Source: Aldehydirespirator sp965220485 (GTDB taxonomy: Bacteria > Actinomycetota > Acidimicrobiia > Acidimicrobiales > Aldehydirespiratoraceae). Taken from it: a DNA stretch of 64,000 bases. Both the position numbers and the translations under genes were made by a program. The stretch is from contig OZ244832.1 in NCBI GenBank assembly GCA_965220485.1, positions 1,116,001-1,180,000 of the forward strand. Reading direction: 5' to 3'. Below the pieces are notes generated by a model, which saw only the letters and a list, made by a program, of their open reading frames with translations, did no database searches and was not told the DNA's origin. This document shows, piece by piece, positions 1 to 8,872 of the stretch (position 1 is the first letter of the stretch; each line of letters opens with the position of its first letter).

Positions 1-1753
1 GGGGAGCGTCACCGAACTGCCCACCGTAGGCGAGACGCATGCTGCCGTCCGGAAGCCGCTGGCGCAGAGCCTGGTCCTTCCACTCCCACAGGAAGCCTCC
101 CTGGAGTCCGGGGGTCTGTTCGATCACGTCCCAGTAGTCGGCCAGCGAGCCGTTGCTGTTGCCCATGGCGTGGCTGTACTCGCACATGATGAGCGGCCGG
201 CGACCGGCGCCCGTCTCGCCGTAGCTGCGGACGGCCTCGATCTGTGGGTACATCGGGCACACGATGTCGGTGGCGGCCTCTCCGCCGTCCTCCCAACCCT
301 GGACGCTGACCGCGGGCTCGTAGTGCAGCGGCCGGTACGGGTCGTCGAGGCGGATCCACTTGGCGAGAGCCTCGTGGCGCGCGCCGTAGCCGCTCTCGTT
401 GCCGAGGCTCCACGCGATCACCGACGGGTGGTTGCGATCGCGTTGCACCATCCGGGAGCCGCGGTCCACGAAAGCGTCCCGATAGGTCGGATCGTCACAG
501 ATGGTTCCCTCGTAGGCGTGGGCCTCGATGTTGGCCTCATCCACCACGTAGAAGCCGAACTCGTCGCACAGCCGGTAGAAGGCGTCGTCGCTGGGGTAGT
601 GCGAAGTGCGCACTGCATTGATGTTGTGGGCCCGCATCAGCCGGAGGTCATCGCGCATGTCATCGGCGGTCACCGCCTTGCCCCGGTCGGGGTGATGATC
701 GTGGCGGTTGACGCCGCAGACGCGGATCGGCCGCCCGTTGACGAGCAGTTGCCGGTCGCGTACCTCGACGCGACGGATTCCGACGTGCTGGGTCTCCCGA
801 TGGACCACACTGCCGTCCGGGTCGGTCAGTTCTGCCGTCACCGAGTACAGCCTCGGCGTCTCGGCATTCCAGTCCTGGGCTCGGGCCACATCCCAACGAG
901 CGTTCGCTTCGAACCTCGTGAACCGGTCGGGCCGGGCGTGAGCGTGCGGGACGGGAGCGTCGAATGCGCCCCCCACTTGGTCGCCCGAGGGGTCCCGCAA
1001 TGCGAATCGCACCGACCAACCCGGTGCCGGAGTCCCGCCGAAGTCGATCACCGCAGCCGCGGTCACCGTTCCGGCACCGGTGCGCGGATCTAGATCGGTG
1101 GAGATGGGCAGGTCGCCGACATGGACTTTGGGGCGCGACTCGATCCACACCGAGCGGTGCAGCCCAGCCATCCACCATTGGTCCTGGTCCTCGATGTAGC
1201 TATGGGCGCTGTACCGGACGACGACAATCGCCAATTCGTTGATTCCGTGCGCCAGCAGATGCCCCACCTCGTACTCGCTGGGGAGCCGGCTGTCGGTGCC
1301 ATAGCCCGCAAACCGGCCGTTCACGTAGACGGCGTGCACGCTCTCCGCGCCGGCCACCTGGAGCACGACACGCGCCTTCATCCAGGCGGCGGGCACCGTC
1401 AGGGAGCGGCGGTACACCCCGGTCGGGTTGCGGTCCGGGAGCCGGGGCGGCGGTCCACGGAACGGCATCTCAACGTTCGTGTAGTGGGGCTTGTCGACGA
1501 ACGCCGGACCGGACGGGGTGCTGAGGTCCTGCATCGTCCAGTTCCCGGGCACGGCGACGGTCGCGGTCCGAGGACGTTTGCCCGCGAGTGCTCCAGCTGG
1601 CACCTCATCGGGGCTGTCGAAGAGCTCGAGCGACCAGAGCCCGTCAAGCTGCTGCCGGGGGAAACCCGCTAGCGGGACATGCATCGGCATCCGATTCATG
1701 TGAAGTATCGCCGGATCGGCCCAGGGTCTCAGGTCTCCGATGACGGGCAGCAA
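1..1753 (-). CDS. Beta-galactosidase, GH2 (LacZ type), partial
   Basis: Glycoside hydrolase family 2 enzyme that would cleave terminal beta-galactosides. The gene enters from the left edge, so only about 584 N-terminal residues of an expected ~1000 are here and the C-terminal domains are missing. Seen directly: the conserved N-terminal NRMPMHVPL segment, the acid/base Glu in WSLGNESGYG (codon near 395-397) and the nucleophile Glu in IMCEYSHAMGNS (codon near 179-181). The frame stays open into the end of the upstream ABC gene, so the start is uncertain. TTG 1753 keeps the conserved N terminus; ATG 1699 would cut into it. It lies directly behind the sugar ABC ATPase gene on the same strand, suggesting an operon for uptake and cleavage of a galactoside. 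A beta-glucuronidase-type GH2 is less likely because both LacZ active-site motifs fit well. Confidence 0.88.
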   Translation of the reverse strand, partial: MLPVIGDLRPWADPAILHMNRMPMHVPLAGFPRQQLDGLWSLELFDSPDEVPAGALAGKRPRTATVAVPGNWTMQDLSTPSGPAFVDKPHYTNVEMPFRGPPPRLPDRNPTGVYRRSLTVPAAWMKARVVLQVAGAESVHAVYVNGRFAGYGTDSRLPSEYEVGHLLAHGINELAIVVVRYSAHSYIEDQDQWWMAGLHRSVWIESRPKVHVGDLPISTDLDPRTGAGTVTAAAVIDFGGTPAPGWSVRFALRDPSGDQVGGAFDAPVPHAHARPDRFTRFEANARWDVARAQDWNAETPRLYSVTAELTDPDGSVVHRETQHVGIRRVEVRDRQLLVNGRPIRVCGVNRHDHHPDRGKAVTADDMRDDLRLMRAHNINAVRTSHYPSDDAFYRLCDEFGFYVVDEANIEAHAYEGTICDDPTYRDAFVDRGSRMVQRDRNHPSVIAWSLGNESGYGARHEALAKWIRLDDPYRPLHYEPAVSVQGWEDGGEAATDIVCPMYPQIEAVRSYGETGAGRRPLIMCEYSHAMGNSNGSLADYWDVIEQTPGLQGGFLWEWKDQALRQRLPDGSMRLAYGGQFGDAP

Positions 1754-1778
1754 TGAAGCCTCGGGCCGTGGCGCCAGC

Positions 1779-2858
1779 TCAGGCCTCCGGGAGCCGCAGG
1801 CCGGTGACCGTGTCGAACAAGTGCATGGCCTCCGGCTGAGGGATCAGGTTCACCCGTTCGCCGCGTTGCGATGAACTCAAGCCCTCCGTGCGCACGACGA
1901 CCTCCATGTCGCCCATCCCTTCGGCGGTGCAGTAGAGGTACGACTCGGAACCGAGCTCCTCGACGGCGTTGACGGTCGCCTCGAGCCCGCCCTCGCTCCC
2001 GGGAGCCCAGTTCTCGGGCCGCACGCCGATGGTCACGGACGTGGAGGTGAGATCCTTCGACTGGCTGGGAGCGAGTGCGACTTCAAGCGAGCCGGCCCGG
2101 GCCACGCCGTTGCTGACAGACGCTTCGAGCAGATTCATGGCAGGCGAGCCGATGAACCCGGCGACGAACAGGTTGGCAGGGCGTGTGAACAGATCGCGCG
2201 GTGTCGCACACTGCATCAACAACCCGTCCTTCAGCACGGCCACGCGGTCGGCCATGGTCATCGCCTCGACCTGGTCATGGGTCACGTACACGGTGGTCAC
2301 GCCGAGGCGCCGCTGCAATACCGCGATCTGCGTGCGCGTCTGCACGCGCAGCTTGGCGTCGAGGTTCGACAGCGGCTCGTCCATCAGGAACACCTGGGGC
2401 TCGCGCACGATGGCCCGACCCATGGCCACTCGCTGGCGTTGACCGCCGGAGAGCTTCGCCGGCTTGCGGTCCAGATACTCGGTCAGATCGAGGATGGCGG
2501 CCGCCTCAGCCACCCGCTTGGCTCGCTCGCTCCGCTCGACCTTGACGATCTTGAGGTGGAAACCGATGTTCTCCGCCACCGTCATGTGGGGGTACAGCGC
2601 ATAGTTCTGGAACACCATGGCGATGTCTCGGTCCTTGGGCGGCAGCATCGTGACGTCCCGGTCACCGATGTAGACCTCTCCGTAGTCGACCGGTTCGAGC
2701 CCGGCCAGCATCCTCAACGTGGTCGACTTGCCGCAACCCGACGGACCCACGAGCACGAGGAACTCCCCGTCGTCGATCTTGAGGTCCAGCCGTTCTACCG
2801 CCGGGCGATCACCGTCGCGATACACCCTTGTCGCTTGATCGAAGGTGACGGCGGCCAT
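1779..2858 (-). CDS. Carbohydrate ABC transporter ATP-binding protein (UgpC/MsmK/MalK type)
   Basis: Cytoplasmic ATPase of a sugar importer, 359 aa. Walker A GPSGCGKST (about residue 37), signature LSGGQRQRVA, Walker B FLMDEPLSNLD and the H-loop VTHD are all present, followed by a C-terminal TOBE-like regulatory region of about 120 residues typical of MalK/UgpC/MsmK. ATG 2858 was chosen because GGGGG lies 7 nt upstream; an in-frame TTG at 2864 is the alternative. No permease or binding-protein genes are in the window, so this subunit may serve permeases encoded elsewhere, as MsmK-type ATPases often do. The GH2 gene follows immediately. A perfect palindrome 30 bp upstream is a candidate operator. 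Confidence 0.92.
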   Translation of the reverse strand: MAAVTFDQATRVYRDGDRPAVERLDLKIDDGEFLVLVGPSGCGKSTTLRMLAGLEPVDYGEVYIGDRDVTMLPPKDRDIAMVFQNYALYPHMTVAENIGFHLKIVKVERSERAKRVAEAAAILDLTEYLDRKPAKLSGGQRQRVAMGRAIVREPQVFLMDEPLSNLDAKLRVQTRTQIAVLQRRLGVTTVYVTHDQVEAMTMADRVAVLKDGLLMQCATPRDLFTRPANLFVAGFIGSPAMNLLEASVSNGVARAGSLEVALAPSQSKDLTSTSVTIGVRPENWAPGSEGGLEATVNAVEELGSESYLYCTAEGMGDMEVVVRTEGLSSSQRGERVNLIPQPEAMHLFDTVTGLRLPEA

Positions 2859-2887
2859 CGCCAACCCCCAGTTTCTTAGGCCTGAAC

Positions 2888-2904
2888 AATCATACGATAT
2901 GATT
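2888..2904. promoter_or_regulatory. Palindromic operator candidate of the sugar operon
   Basis: Perfect inverted repeat AATCATA-CGA-TATGATT, AT-rich in a GC-rich context, 30 bp upstream of the ABC ATPase start. The position fits repressor binding over the promoter. The regulator is not in the window, so its family (LacI, GntR, ROK) is unknown. Confidence 0.55.
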
Positions 2905-3179
2905 AGTTGTGCCGCTGGCTGCCGGTCCCGAACGAGGTCCAGTGTCGGCGCGCTCAGCCGTCGGGGGCCGCTTCCCGGCCTGACGGTACGATCGGCTGCG
3001 AGTGGCCCGAGCGGCCCGTGAGCGAAGCGAACAAGAGCGGGAGTGCCATGCCGCCGGTGAGTCGCGCCGGCGCCGGCGGGGACTTGTGGCCCCAGCTAGA
3101 CGCCTGCTGGGCTTCGGCTCAGCGCTCAGTCAGCTCGCCTGACCGGTGAGGCTACGCCCGCGGCCAGCCCTCTAGTGTT
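2905..3179 (+). other. Intergenic region with a partial copy of the uvrB start region
   Basis: No supported gene. Bases 2984-3001 repeat the 18 bp just before the uvrB start (6183-6200), and 3048-3060 repeat the first 13 bp of uvrB (6200-6212). Between these halves lie about 46 bp holding a copy of the dispersed 38-bp repeat. A short frame from GTG 3002 is open for about 45 codons but has the Arg-rich look of noncoding high-GC DNA. Confidence 0.5.
3004..3041 (+). repeat. Dispersed 38-bp repeat, copy 1
   Basis: Begins GGCCCGAGCGGCCCGTGAGC and ends AACAAGAGCGGG. It matches, with one base change, the two copies inside the hydantoinase B gene at 24604-24641 and 24647-24684. It interrupts a duplicated piece of the uvrB start region, which suggests that it inserts. 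Confidence 0.75.
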
Positions 3180-3185
3180 GTGTCT

Positions 3186-5909
3186 GTGAGGCACCTTTGG
3201 GCTGCGGCGGTCCTGGCACTGCTGTGGTCATTACTGCTGGCCGCGCCGGCGGCGGCGCAGGCCTCGGGCGAACTATGCGACGGGCGCGGCGAGGAGCAGT
3301 TCAGCGACGTGTCGCGCTCCGACTATGCCGCGGCGTACATCTTGTGCGCCAAGGCGCTCGGCTTGGCCCGAGGCGTGGGCGACGGCAGCTTCGCGCCGGG
3401 CGCCGAGCTGAGCCGAGCGCAGACGGCGGCGTTCCTGGTGCGCCTGTGGCGGGACGTTCTCGGGCGGGATTGCCCCGCTGGGGGTGAACCCTTCACCGAC
3501 GTCGGTGCCGGGCACTGGGCTGCTGCGGACATCGCCTGCCTGTACAACTTGGGCATGACCCGGGGCGTCACCGCCACGACCTATGAGCCCGGCTCCAGCT
3601 TGACCGCATCCCAGATCACCAAATTCGTAGCGCGGATGCTGAACGCTCACTCCGCAGGGTTCTGCGACACTTCCGTTGACGAGCTCGAGCGCGCCGCGAG
3701 TTGTCTCGTGAGTCGCAACGTCGCGCCCGACATCGACGAGGCCAAGTCGCCACGACCGGCGTCGCGGGCTCAGATGGCGGTGTTCTTGGTGGGGGCGTGG
3801 CACCACGCGGCGGGTCGCGGCCAGCCGCCGTTGCGGCCTTCGGCCACAACCGCCACGCCCGCGGTGCTGCCCGCCGGCGCCTGCGGAGGAGCGGTCACCG
3901 ACCAGCCTATGCGACTCGGCGCAGACGATGCTGGCGAGGATCCAGCCTGGTCGCCTGACTGCAGCCAGATCGTGTTCATTCGACATGGAACGTTGTGGCT
4001 GATGCGCAGCGACGGAACCGAGCCGCGGCCGATAGCAGCCACCTCTGACGGGGGCTGGCCGAACGACCCCGCGTGGTCCCCGGACGGCAGCCGCATCGCC
4101 TATTCACGCGCCTCCAGGAACTCTGAAGGCTTCCAGGTGAACCATATCTACGCGGTGAACGCGGACGGCACACAAAAGGCCCAGCTGACCAGTGACGATG
4201 ACGTGAGGGATTATTCGCCCTCGTGGTCGCCCGATGGCGACAACCTCGTCTTCAATCGCACATCCGGCCGAGGCCGCGACCCCGGCGGCCATCGCATCGA
4301 CCACGACGTCTATGTCGTCACGATGGACGCGAAAGGCAAGAGACAGACCGCACTGACCGTCGGAGGCGCTCGGGAGGCTTCCCCCGTCTGGTCGCCCGAC
4401 GGCACCCAGATCGCGTACATCGTCGGTAGCACCGTGGTCGTCGCCGACACCGACGGCACCGATGCCCGCCCTGTCGTCTCGGGGGCATACATGTTCGGTG
4501 GCCTATCGTGGTCCCCTGACGGCACCCGATTGGCGTTCACCCAAGGAGACCGTCAGGACGGGGCCATTGCAATTGTCGCTGTGGACGGCGGCAATGAGCA
4601 TGTCCTCACCGACATGCCCGGACAACATAGGGCACCTTCATGGTCGCCTGACGGGCAGCTCGTAGCGTTCACCAACTCTAACATTACGTTCAACGAGTCC
4701 GGTGCCTACCGCCCCAATCAGGCCCACAATAGTAGTAGGGTGTATGTCGTCGGTGCGAGGGGTCAGTCTGTGCCCGTCGCCACGGACTGCATGCCCCGAG
4801 GCGGATCGCATACCACAGCAGGCTTTCCACTGCCCGAGTGGGTTGCGCCGTCTACCGGCGTGATTCGTCTCGCGGTGCTGTTCATGGACTTTCCCAATGC
4901 ACAGGCCACGCACTCGACTCATCAGGAAGTCGAGTTCAGCCTGCCGTATATGGAAGAGTATCTCGAACAAGCGAGCTACAATAGGCTTGATTTGGAGTTC
5001 CATGTTCTGCATGAATGGCTACGGGCATCAGGCAACTATCAGGACTATCTGTCTGGAGATCAGCTATTTCTTGAGGCTAGTAAACTCTCAGTCGAACTAG
5101 CCAGAGATAGGATTGATCTGTCCAACACCAGTGCGGTGATGACGGTCTTTCCCAGTGATCAGTTCTCGATTGCCACTGCTACCGGCAACGTGACGGTTGG
5201 TGACAAGCTCTTGCCGACGTTCAGGATGAACGTCTCACCCGTTCGCACGCGACGTGCCATAACATCAAACGGCTGGGCTGCTGCCCACGAGTTTGTTCAT
5301 GTTCTCGGACTCGCCGATCTGTATCCCCGACACGGCCATTATCATCCAGAGCCGGAATCCGGCATGTCGATACTTGCAGTGGACTTCGGCATCATGGGCC
5401 TTCAGGCGCTAGTATACCTACCGGATTCAGATCCGAGATTGGATTCTCTGAACCTTCTGACAGCAGACTACGCGGTAGACTACTGGCTGCGATACACGGA
5501 GATGTTGGGGTGGAGCAGATGGCAATTGGGCTGGATATTATCGGACGAGATGCGATGCATCATTGAGCGTGATACAACGGTTTCTCTGGAGTCAATTAGT
5601 GGAGATAGGCGAGGGGTATTGTTAGCGGCAATTCCGATCTCGTCCACAAAGTTGATCGTGTTGGAGAACCGCCGTCCGCTTGGCCGAGATCGACACAGTG
5701 CATTCCTCAATAGCGGCATCTTGGTCTATACGGTTGATGCACCACTCGCTGATCTTCCACTCAAACTGGCGGGTGACGATGGGAATGGCGTCATAGGCGC
5801 CTATCCATTGTTAACAGCCGGTGAGTCGGTGACAATCTGGGGTTACCAGATAAGGGTCCTCGACGACGACGAAACGACATCGACTGTGAGAATCACACGA
5901 CTGGACTGA
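3186..5909 (+). CDS. Secreted SLH-domain / PD40 propeller / M6-like metalloprotease
   Basis: Large surface protein, 907 aa. Residues 1-27 form a signal peptide ending APAAAQA. Two clear S-layer-homology modules follow (about 37-150; FSDVSRSDYAAAYI and FTDVGAGHWAAADI) and a weaker third, suggesting attachment to the cell wall. About residues 240-500 hold PD40/TolB-type blades (repeated WSPDG). The C-terminal ~350 residues contain HEFVHVLGLADLY at about 701, matching the HExxHxxGxxD zinc site of M6 (immune inhibitor A-like) peptidases. GTG 3186 follows a TAGTGT -10 box by 7 nt, so the transcript is probably leaderless; GTG 3180 is the alternative. The protease part (from about 4670) is visibly lower in GC than the rest, suggesting fusion with a transferred domain. 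Substrate unknown. Confidence 0.85.
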   Translation: MRHLWAAAVLALLWSLLLAAPAAAQASGELCDGRGEEQFSDVSRSDYAAAYILCAKALGLARGVGDGSFAPGAELSRAQTAAFLVRLWRDVLGRDCPAGGEPFTDVGAGHWAAADIACLYNLGMTRGVTATTYEPGSSLTASQITKFVARMLNAHSAGFCDTSVDELERAASCLVSRNVAPDIDEAKSPRPASRAQMAVFLVGAWHHAAGRGQPPLRPSATTATPAVLPAGACGGAVTDQPMRLGADDAGEDPAWSPDCSQIVFIRHGTLWLMRSDGTEPRPIAATSDGGWPNDPAWSPDGSRIAYSRASRNSEGFQVNHIYAVNADGTQKAQLTSDDDVRDYSPSWSPDGDNLVFNRTSGRGRDPGGHRIDHDVYVVTMDAKGKRQTALTVGGAREASPVWSPDGTQIAYIVGSTVVVADTDGTDARPVVSGAYMFGGLSWSPDGTRLAFTQGDRQDGAIAIVAVDGGNEHVLTDMPGQHRAPSWSPDGQLVAFTNSNITFNESGAYRPNQAHNSSRVYVVGARGQSVPVATDCMPRGGSHTTAGFPLPEWVAPSTGVIRLAVLFMDFPNAQATHSTHQEVEFSLPYMEEYLEQASYNRLDLEFHVLHEWLRASGNYQDYLSGDQLFLEASKLSVELARDRIDLSNTSAVMTVFPSDQFSIATATGNVTVGDKLLPTFRMNVSPVRTRRAITSNGWAAAHEFVHVLGLADLYPRHGHYHPEPESGMSILAVDFGIMGLQALVYLPDSDPRLDSLNLLTADYAVDYWLRYTEMLGWSRWQLGWILSDEMRCIIERDTTVSLESISGDRRGVLLAAIPISSTKLIVLENRRPLGRDRHSAFLNSGILVYTVDAPLADLPLKLAGDDGNGVIGAYPLLTAGESVTIWGYQIRVLDDDETTSTVRITRLD

Positions 5910-6143
5910 GCTGGACAGGGATGGCCGGGGCGCGGTGTGGCAACGGCAGTTGTACCGTGAGAATCACACGACTGGACTGAGCTGGACAGGGATGGCCGGG
6001 GCGCGGAGTGGCAACGGCAGTTGTACCGTGAGAATCACACGACTGGACTGAGCTGGACAGGGATGGCCGGGGCGCGGAGTGGCAACGGCAGTTGTACCGT
6101 GAGAATCACACGACTGGACTGAGCTGGACAGGGATGGCCGGGG
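5886..6143 (+). repeat. 71-bp tandem repeat spanning the protease gene 3' end
   Basis: Three full 71-bp units start at 5886, 5957 and 6028; a partial fourth runs 6099-6143. Each unit opens with GTGAGAATCACACGACTGG, the last codons and stop of the upstream protease gene, so the 3' end of that gene has been copied downstream. Units differ by one base (GTGTGG versus GAGTGG). The array fills the space before uvrB. Confidence 0.95.
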
Positions 6144-6199
6144 CTGTCGACGGCCTGCGGGGCTGCCCTGCCAGGCTCGCGTCGGTACGATCGGCTGCG

Positions 6200-8272
6200 A
6201 TGCCGCCGGTGACCGTGCCCAGCGATCGGCGGGCCTTCGAGGTGGTGGCCCCGTTCGAGCCCGCCGGCGACCAGCCCAAGGCCATCGAGGCCCTGGCCGC
6301 CGGCGTGGCCGACGGGCACAGCTTCCAGACTCTGCTGGGCATCACCGGGTCGGGCAAGAGCGCCACCATCGCCTGGACCATCGAACGGGCGCAGCGACCC
6401 ACGCTGGTGCTGGCCCCCAACAAGTCGCTGGCCGCCCAGCTGGCCAACGAGCTGCGGGAGCTGTTCCCGCACAACCGGGTGGAGTACTTCGTGAGCTACT
6501 ACGACTACTACCAGCCCGAGGCCTACATGCCGGCCAGCGACACCTACATCGAGAAGGACTCGTCGGTCAACGACGAGATCGACCGGCTGCGCCATTCGGC
6601 CACCTCTGCGCTGCTCACCCGCCGCGACACCATCGTGGTGGCCTCGGTGTCGGCCATCTACGGGCTCGGCTCGCCCGAGGAGTACGAGACCCAGCTGCTG
6701 GTGGTGAACCGGGGCGGCACCTACGACCAGCGGTCGATCCTGCGCCGGCTGGTGGACATGCAGTACGAGCGCAACGACATGAACCTCACCCGGGGCAAGT
6801 TCCGGGTGCGGGGCGACACCATCGAGATCCACCGGGCCTACGACGAGACCGCGGTGCGGATCGAGCTGTTCGGAGACGATGTGGACCGCATCACGGTGGT
6901 CGACCCGCTCACCGGCGAGCGGCTGGAGGACCTGGAGGACCTGGTGGTGTTCCCGGCCACCCACTACGCCACCAGCGCCGAGCGCATGGAGAAGGCCATC
7001 ACCAGGATCGAGAAGGAGCTGGCCGAGCGCCTGGCCCACTTCGAGGCCGAGGGCAAGCTGCTGGAGGCCCAGCGCCTGCAGATGCGCACCAGCTACGACC
7101 TCGAGATGATGGCCGAGCTCGGCTACTGCAACGGCATCGAGAACTATTCGGCGCCCATCGACGGCCGGAGCCCGGGCGAGTCGCCGTACACGCTGCTCGA
7201 CTACTTCCCCGCGGACTTCCTGATGGTGATCGACGAGTCGCACGTGGCCGTGCCCCAGCTCCACGGCCAGTACGAGGGCGACCGCAGCCGCAAGGCGACC
7301 CTCATCGACCACGGCTTCCGGCTTCCTTCGGCGGCCGACAACCGGCCCCTGCGCTTCGACGAGGTGATGAACCGGCTCAACCAGGTGATCTTCATGTCGG
7401 CCACCCCCAGCGCCTACGAGCTGGAGGTGTCCGACCAGGTGGTGGAGCAGATCGTGCGGCCAACGGGGCTGGTCGACCCCGAGGTGGTGGTGAAGCCGAC
7501 CAAGGGCCAGATCGACGACCTGCACGAGCTGATCGGCCAGCGGGTGGAGCAGGGCCAGCGGGTGCTGGTGACCACCCTCACCAAGAAGATGTCCGAAGAC
7601 CTCACCGACTACCTGCTGGAGCTCGGGCTGCGGGTCCGGTACCTGCACAGCGAGGTGGACACGGTGCGCCGCATCGAGATCCTGCGGGATCTGCGCCTGG
7701 GGGAGTTCGACGTGCTGGTGGGGATCAATCTGCTGCGTGAGGGCCTGGACCTGCCCGAGGTGTCACTGGTGGCCATTCTGGACGCCGACAAGGAGGGCTT
7801 CCTGCGCAGCGAGACGTCACTGATCCAGACCATGGGGCGGGCGGCCCGCAACGTGGACGGTCAGGTGGTGATGTACGCCGACGTGGTCACCGACTCGATG
7901 CGGCGGGCCATCTCCGAGACGATGCGGCGCCGGGGCCTCCAGGAGGCCCACAACGAGATCCACGGGATCGACCCGACCACCATCCGCAAGGCGGTCACCG
8001 ACATCCTGGCCATGATCCGCCCCGATCGCGAAGGTGCACCGGTGCCGGACAGCGACGTTGGGGGAGAGGCCGGTGGAGGACTGGCCGCGGCCCGGAGGCG
8101 GCGGGACGCCCCGGATCTGGGCGAGCTGCCCGACGCCGAGCTTGAGCGTCTGATCCGCACGTTGGACGAGGAGATGCGGGAGGCCGCCGGCGATCTGCGC
8201 TTCGAGTACGCGGCCCGCCTCCGCGACGAGATCAAAGACCTGCGCCGGGAGCTGGCCGAGATCCGCGGCTGA
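6200..8272 (+). CDS. uvrB: Excinuclease ABC subunit B
   Basis: Damage-verifying helicase-like subunit of UvrABC nucleotide excision repair, 690 aa. Visible: Walker A GITGSGKSATIAW (Ser where Thr is usual after GK), the beta-hairpin region YYDYYQPEAYMP, the DEAD-type box VIDESHV, helicase motif VI near QTMGRAARN and a C-terminal UVR domain ending ARLRDEIKDLRREL. ATG 6200 was chosen because it begins the conserved N terminus; an upstream start would add about 36 residues from repeat DNA. A TACGAT -10-like box lies at 6186-6191. No LexA box is visible here, unlike at uvrA. Confidence 0.97.
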   Translation: MPPVTVPSDRRAFEVVAPFEPAGDQPKAIEALAAGVADGHSFQTLLGITGSGKSATIAWTIERAQRPTLVLAPNKSLAAQLANELRELFPHNRVEYFVSYYDYYQPEAYMPASDTYIEKDSSVNDEIDRLRHSATSALLTRRDTIVVASVSAIYGLGSPEEYETQLLVVNRGGTYDQRSILRRLVDMQYERNDMNLTRGKFRVRGDTIEIHRAYDETAVRIELFGDDVDRITVVDPLTGERLEDLEDLVVFPATHYATSAERMEKAITRIEKELAERLAHFEAEGKLLEAQRLQMRTSYDLEMMAELGYCNGIENYSAPIDGRSPGESPYTLLDYFPADFLMVIDESHVAVPQLHGQYEGDRSRKATLIDHGFRLPSAADNRPLRFDEVMNRLNQVIFMSATPSAYELEVSDQVVEQIVRPTGLVDPEVVVKPTKGQIDDLHELIGQRVEQGQRVLVTTLTKKMSEDLTDYLLELGLRVRYLHSEVDTVRRIEILRDLRLGEFDVLVGINLLREGLDLPEVSLVAILDADKEGFLRSETSLIQTMGRAARNVDGQVVMYADVVTDSMRRAISETMRRRGLQEAHNEIHGIDPTTIRKAVTDILAMIRPDREGAPVPDSDVGGEAGGGLAAARRRRDAPDLGELPDAELERLIRTLDEEMREAAGDLRFEYAARLRDEIKDLRRELAEIRG

Positions 8273-8278
8273 GGTGAA

Positions 8279-8306
8279 TTGTCAGGTCAGAATTATGACC
8301 TATACT
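8279..8306 (+). promoter_or_regulatory. Promoter and operator of the toxin-antitoxin module
   Basis: -35 TTGTCA (8279-8284), 16-bp spacer, -10 TATACT (8301-8306), 7 nt before the antitoxin GTG, so the transcript is probably leaderless. Lying across the spacer, the palindrome AGGTCA-N6-TGACCT (8284-8301) is well placed for autorepression by the antitoxin or the complex. Confidence 0.75.
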
Positions 8307-8313
8307 CGGACTC

Positions 8314-8568
8314 GTGACTGAAACGCTCCCATTCTCCGAAGTCAAGGCTCATCTTTCTGAAATGGCCGACCGGGTCGAGAGCCAGCACGATCGCATCTTG
8401 GTGACCCGCAACGGCCGCCCCTCGTTCATGCTGATGAACCCCGATGATCTGGAGTCTCTGGAGGAGACCCTTGACATCCTCAGCGATCCGGAACTGGTCG
8501 AATCGTTGCGCATATCGCGGCAAGAAGCCGCCGAGGGGAAACACCTGCCTCTTCCTGACAGATTCTGA
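8314..8568 (+). CDS. Type II antitoxin, Phd/YefM family
   Basis: 84-aa antitoxin that should neutralise the RelE-like toxin encoded 9 nt downstream and repress the shared promoter. The N-terminal half carries the Phd/YefM DNA-binding fold (FSEVKAHLSEMADRV, then ILVTRNGRPSFMLM). The C-terminal acidic tail (EETLDILSDPELVES) would contact the toxin. GTG 8314 follows the -10 box by 7 nt. Confidence 0.9.
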   Translation: MTETLPFSEVKAHLSEMADRVESQHDRILVTRNGRPSFMLMNPDDLESLEETLDILSDPELVESLRISRQEAAEGKHLPLPDRF

Positions 8569-8577
8569 GGCGATCTC

Positions 8578-8841
8578 GTGTACCAGGCGAGAATCACGCC
8601 TGAGGCCATGCGCAACATCGGCCAGTTGCCTGACAAAGTGCGACACGCTGCAATGGCCACCATCACCGGCGCCATTGCCGAGAACCCCCGGCGCGTTGGA
8701 AAGCCACTCGGCGGCAAGCTCAAGGGTTTCTGGTCCGCTCGGCGGGGCGACTATTGCATCGTCTACGCGATCTGGGAGGACGACAGGGTGGTAATGATCC
8801 ACCGGATCCAGCACCGCCGACACGTCTACCGGCCAGGCTGA
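8578..8841 (+). CDS. RelE/ParE-family toxin
   Basis: 87-aa toxin of the RelE/ParE superfamily. Recognised by YQARITPEAMRNIGQLP at the N terminus, KLKGFWSARRGDYCIVYAI in the middle and the C-terminal VMIHRIQHRRHVY. Basic residues in these segments match RelE-type ribosome-dependent mRNA interferases, but the exact activity (RelE or ParE) cannot be told from sequence alone. Starts with GTG, 9 nt after the antitoxin stop, in the same operon. Confidence 0.9.
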   Translation: MYQARITPEAMRNIGQLPDKVRHAAMATITGAIAENPRRVGKPLGGKLKGFWSARRGDYCIVYAIWEDDRVVMIHRIQHRRHVYRPG

Positions 8842-8872
8842 GCACGCTCAGCCGTTCGCTCCCGGAGAAGGG

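Noticed and set aside
3002..3139. 45-codon open frame from GTG 3002 behind a uvrB-like -10 box
   Set aside because: Arg-rich, made of repeat sequence, no homology; more likely a by-product of the duplication.
6035..7648. 537-codon minus-strand frame opposite uvrB
   Set aside because: Low-complexity shadow; uvrB on the other strand has every family motif.
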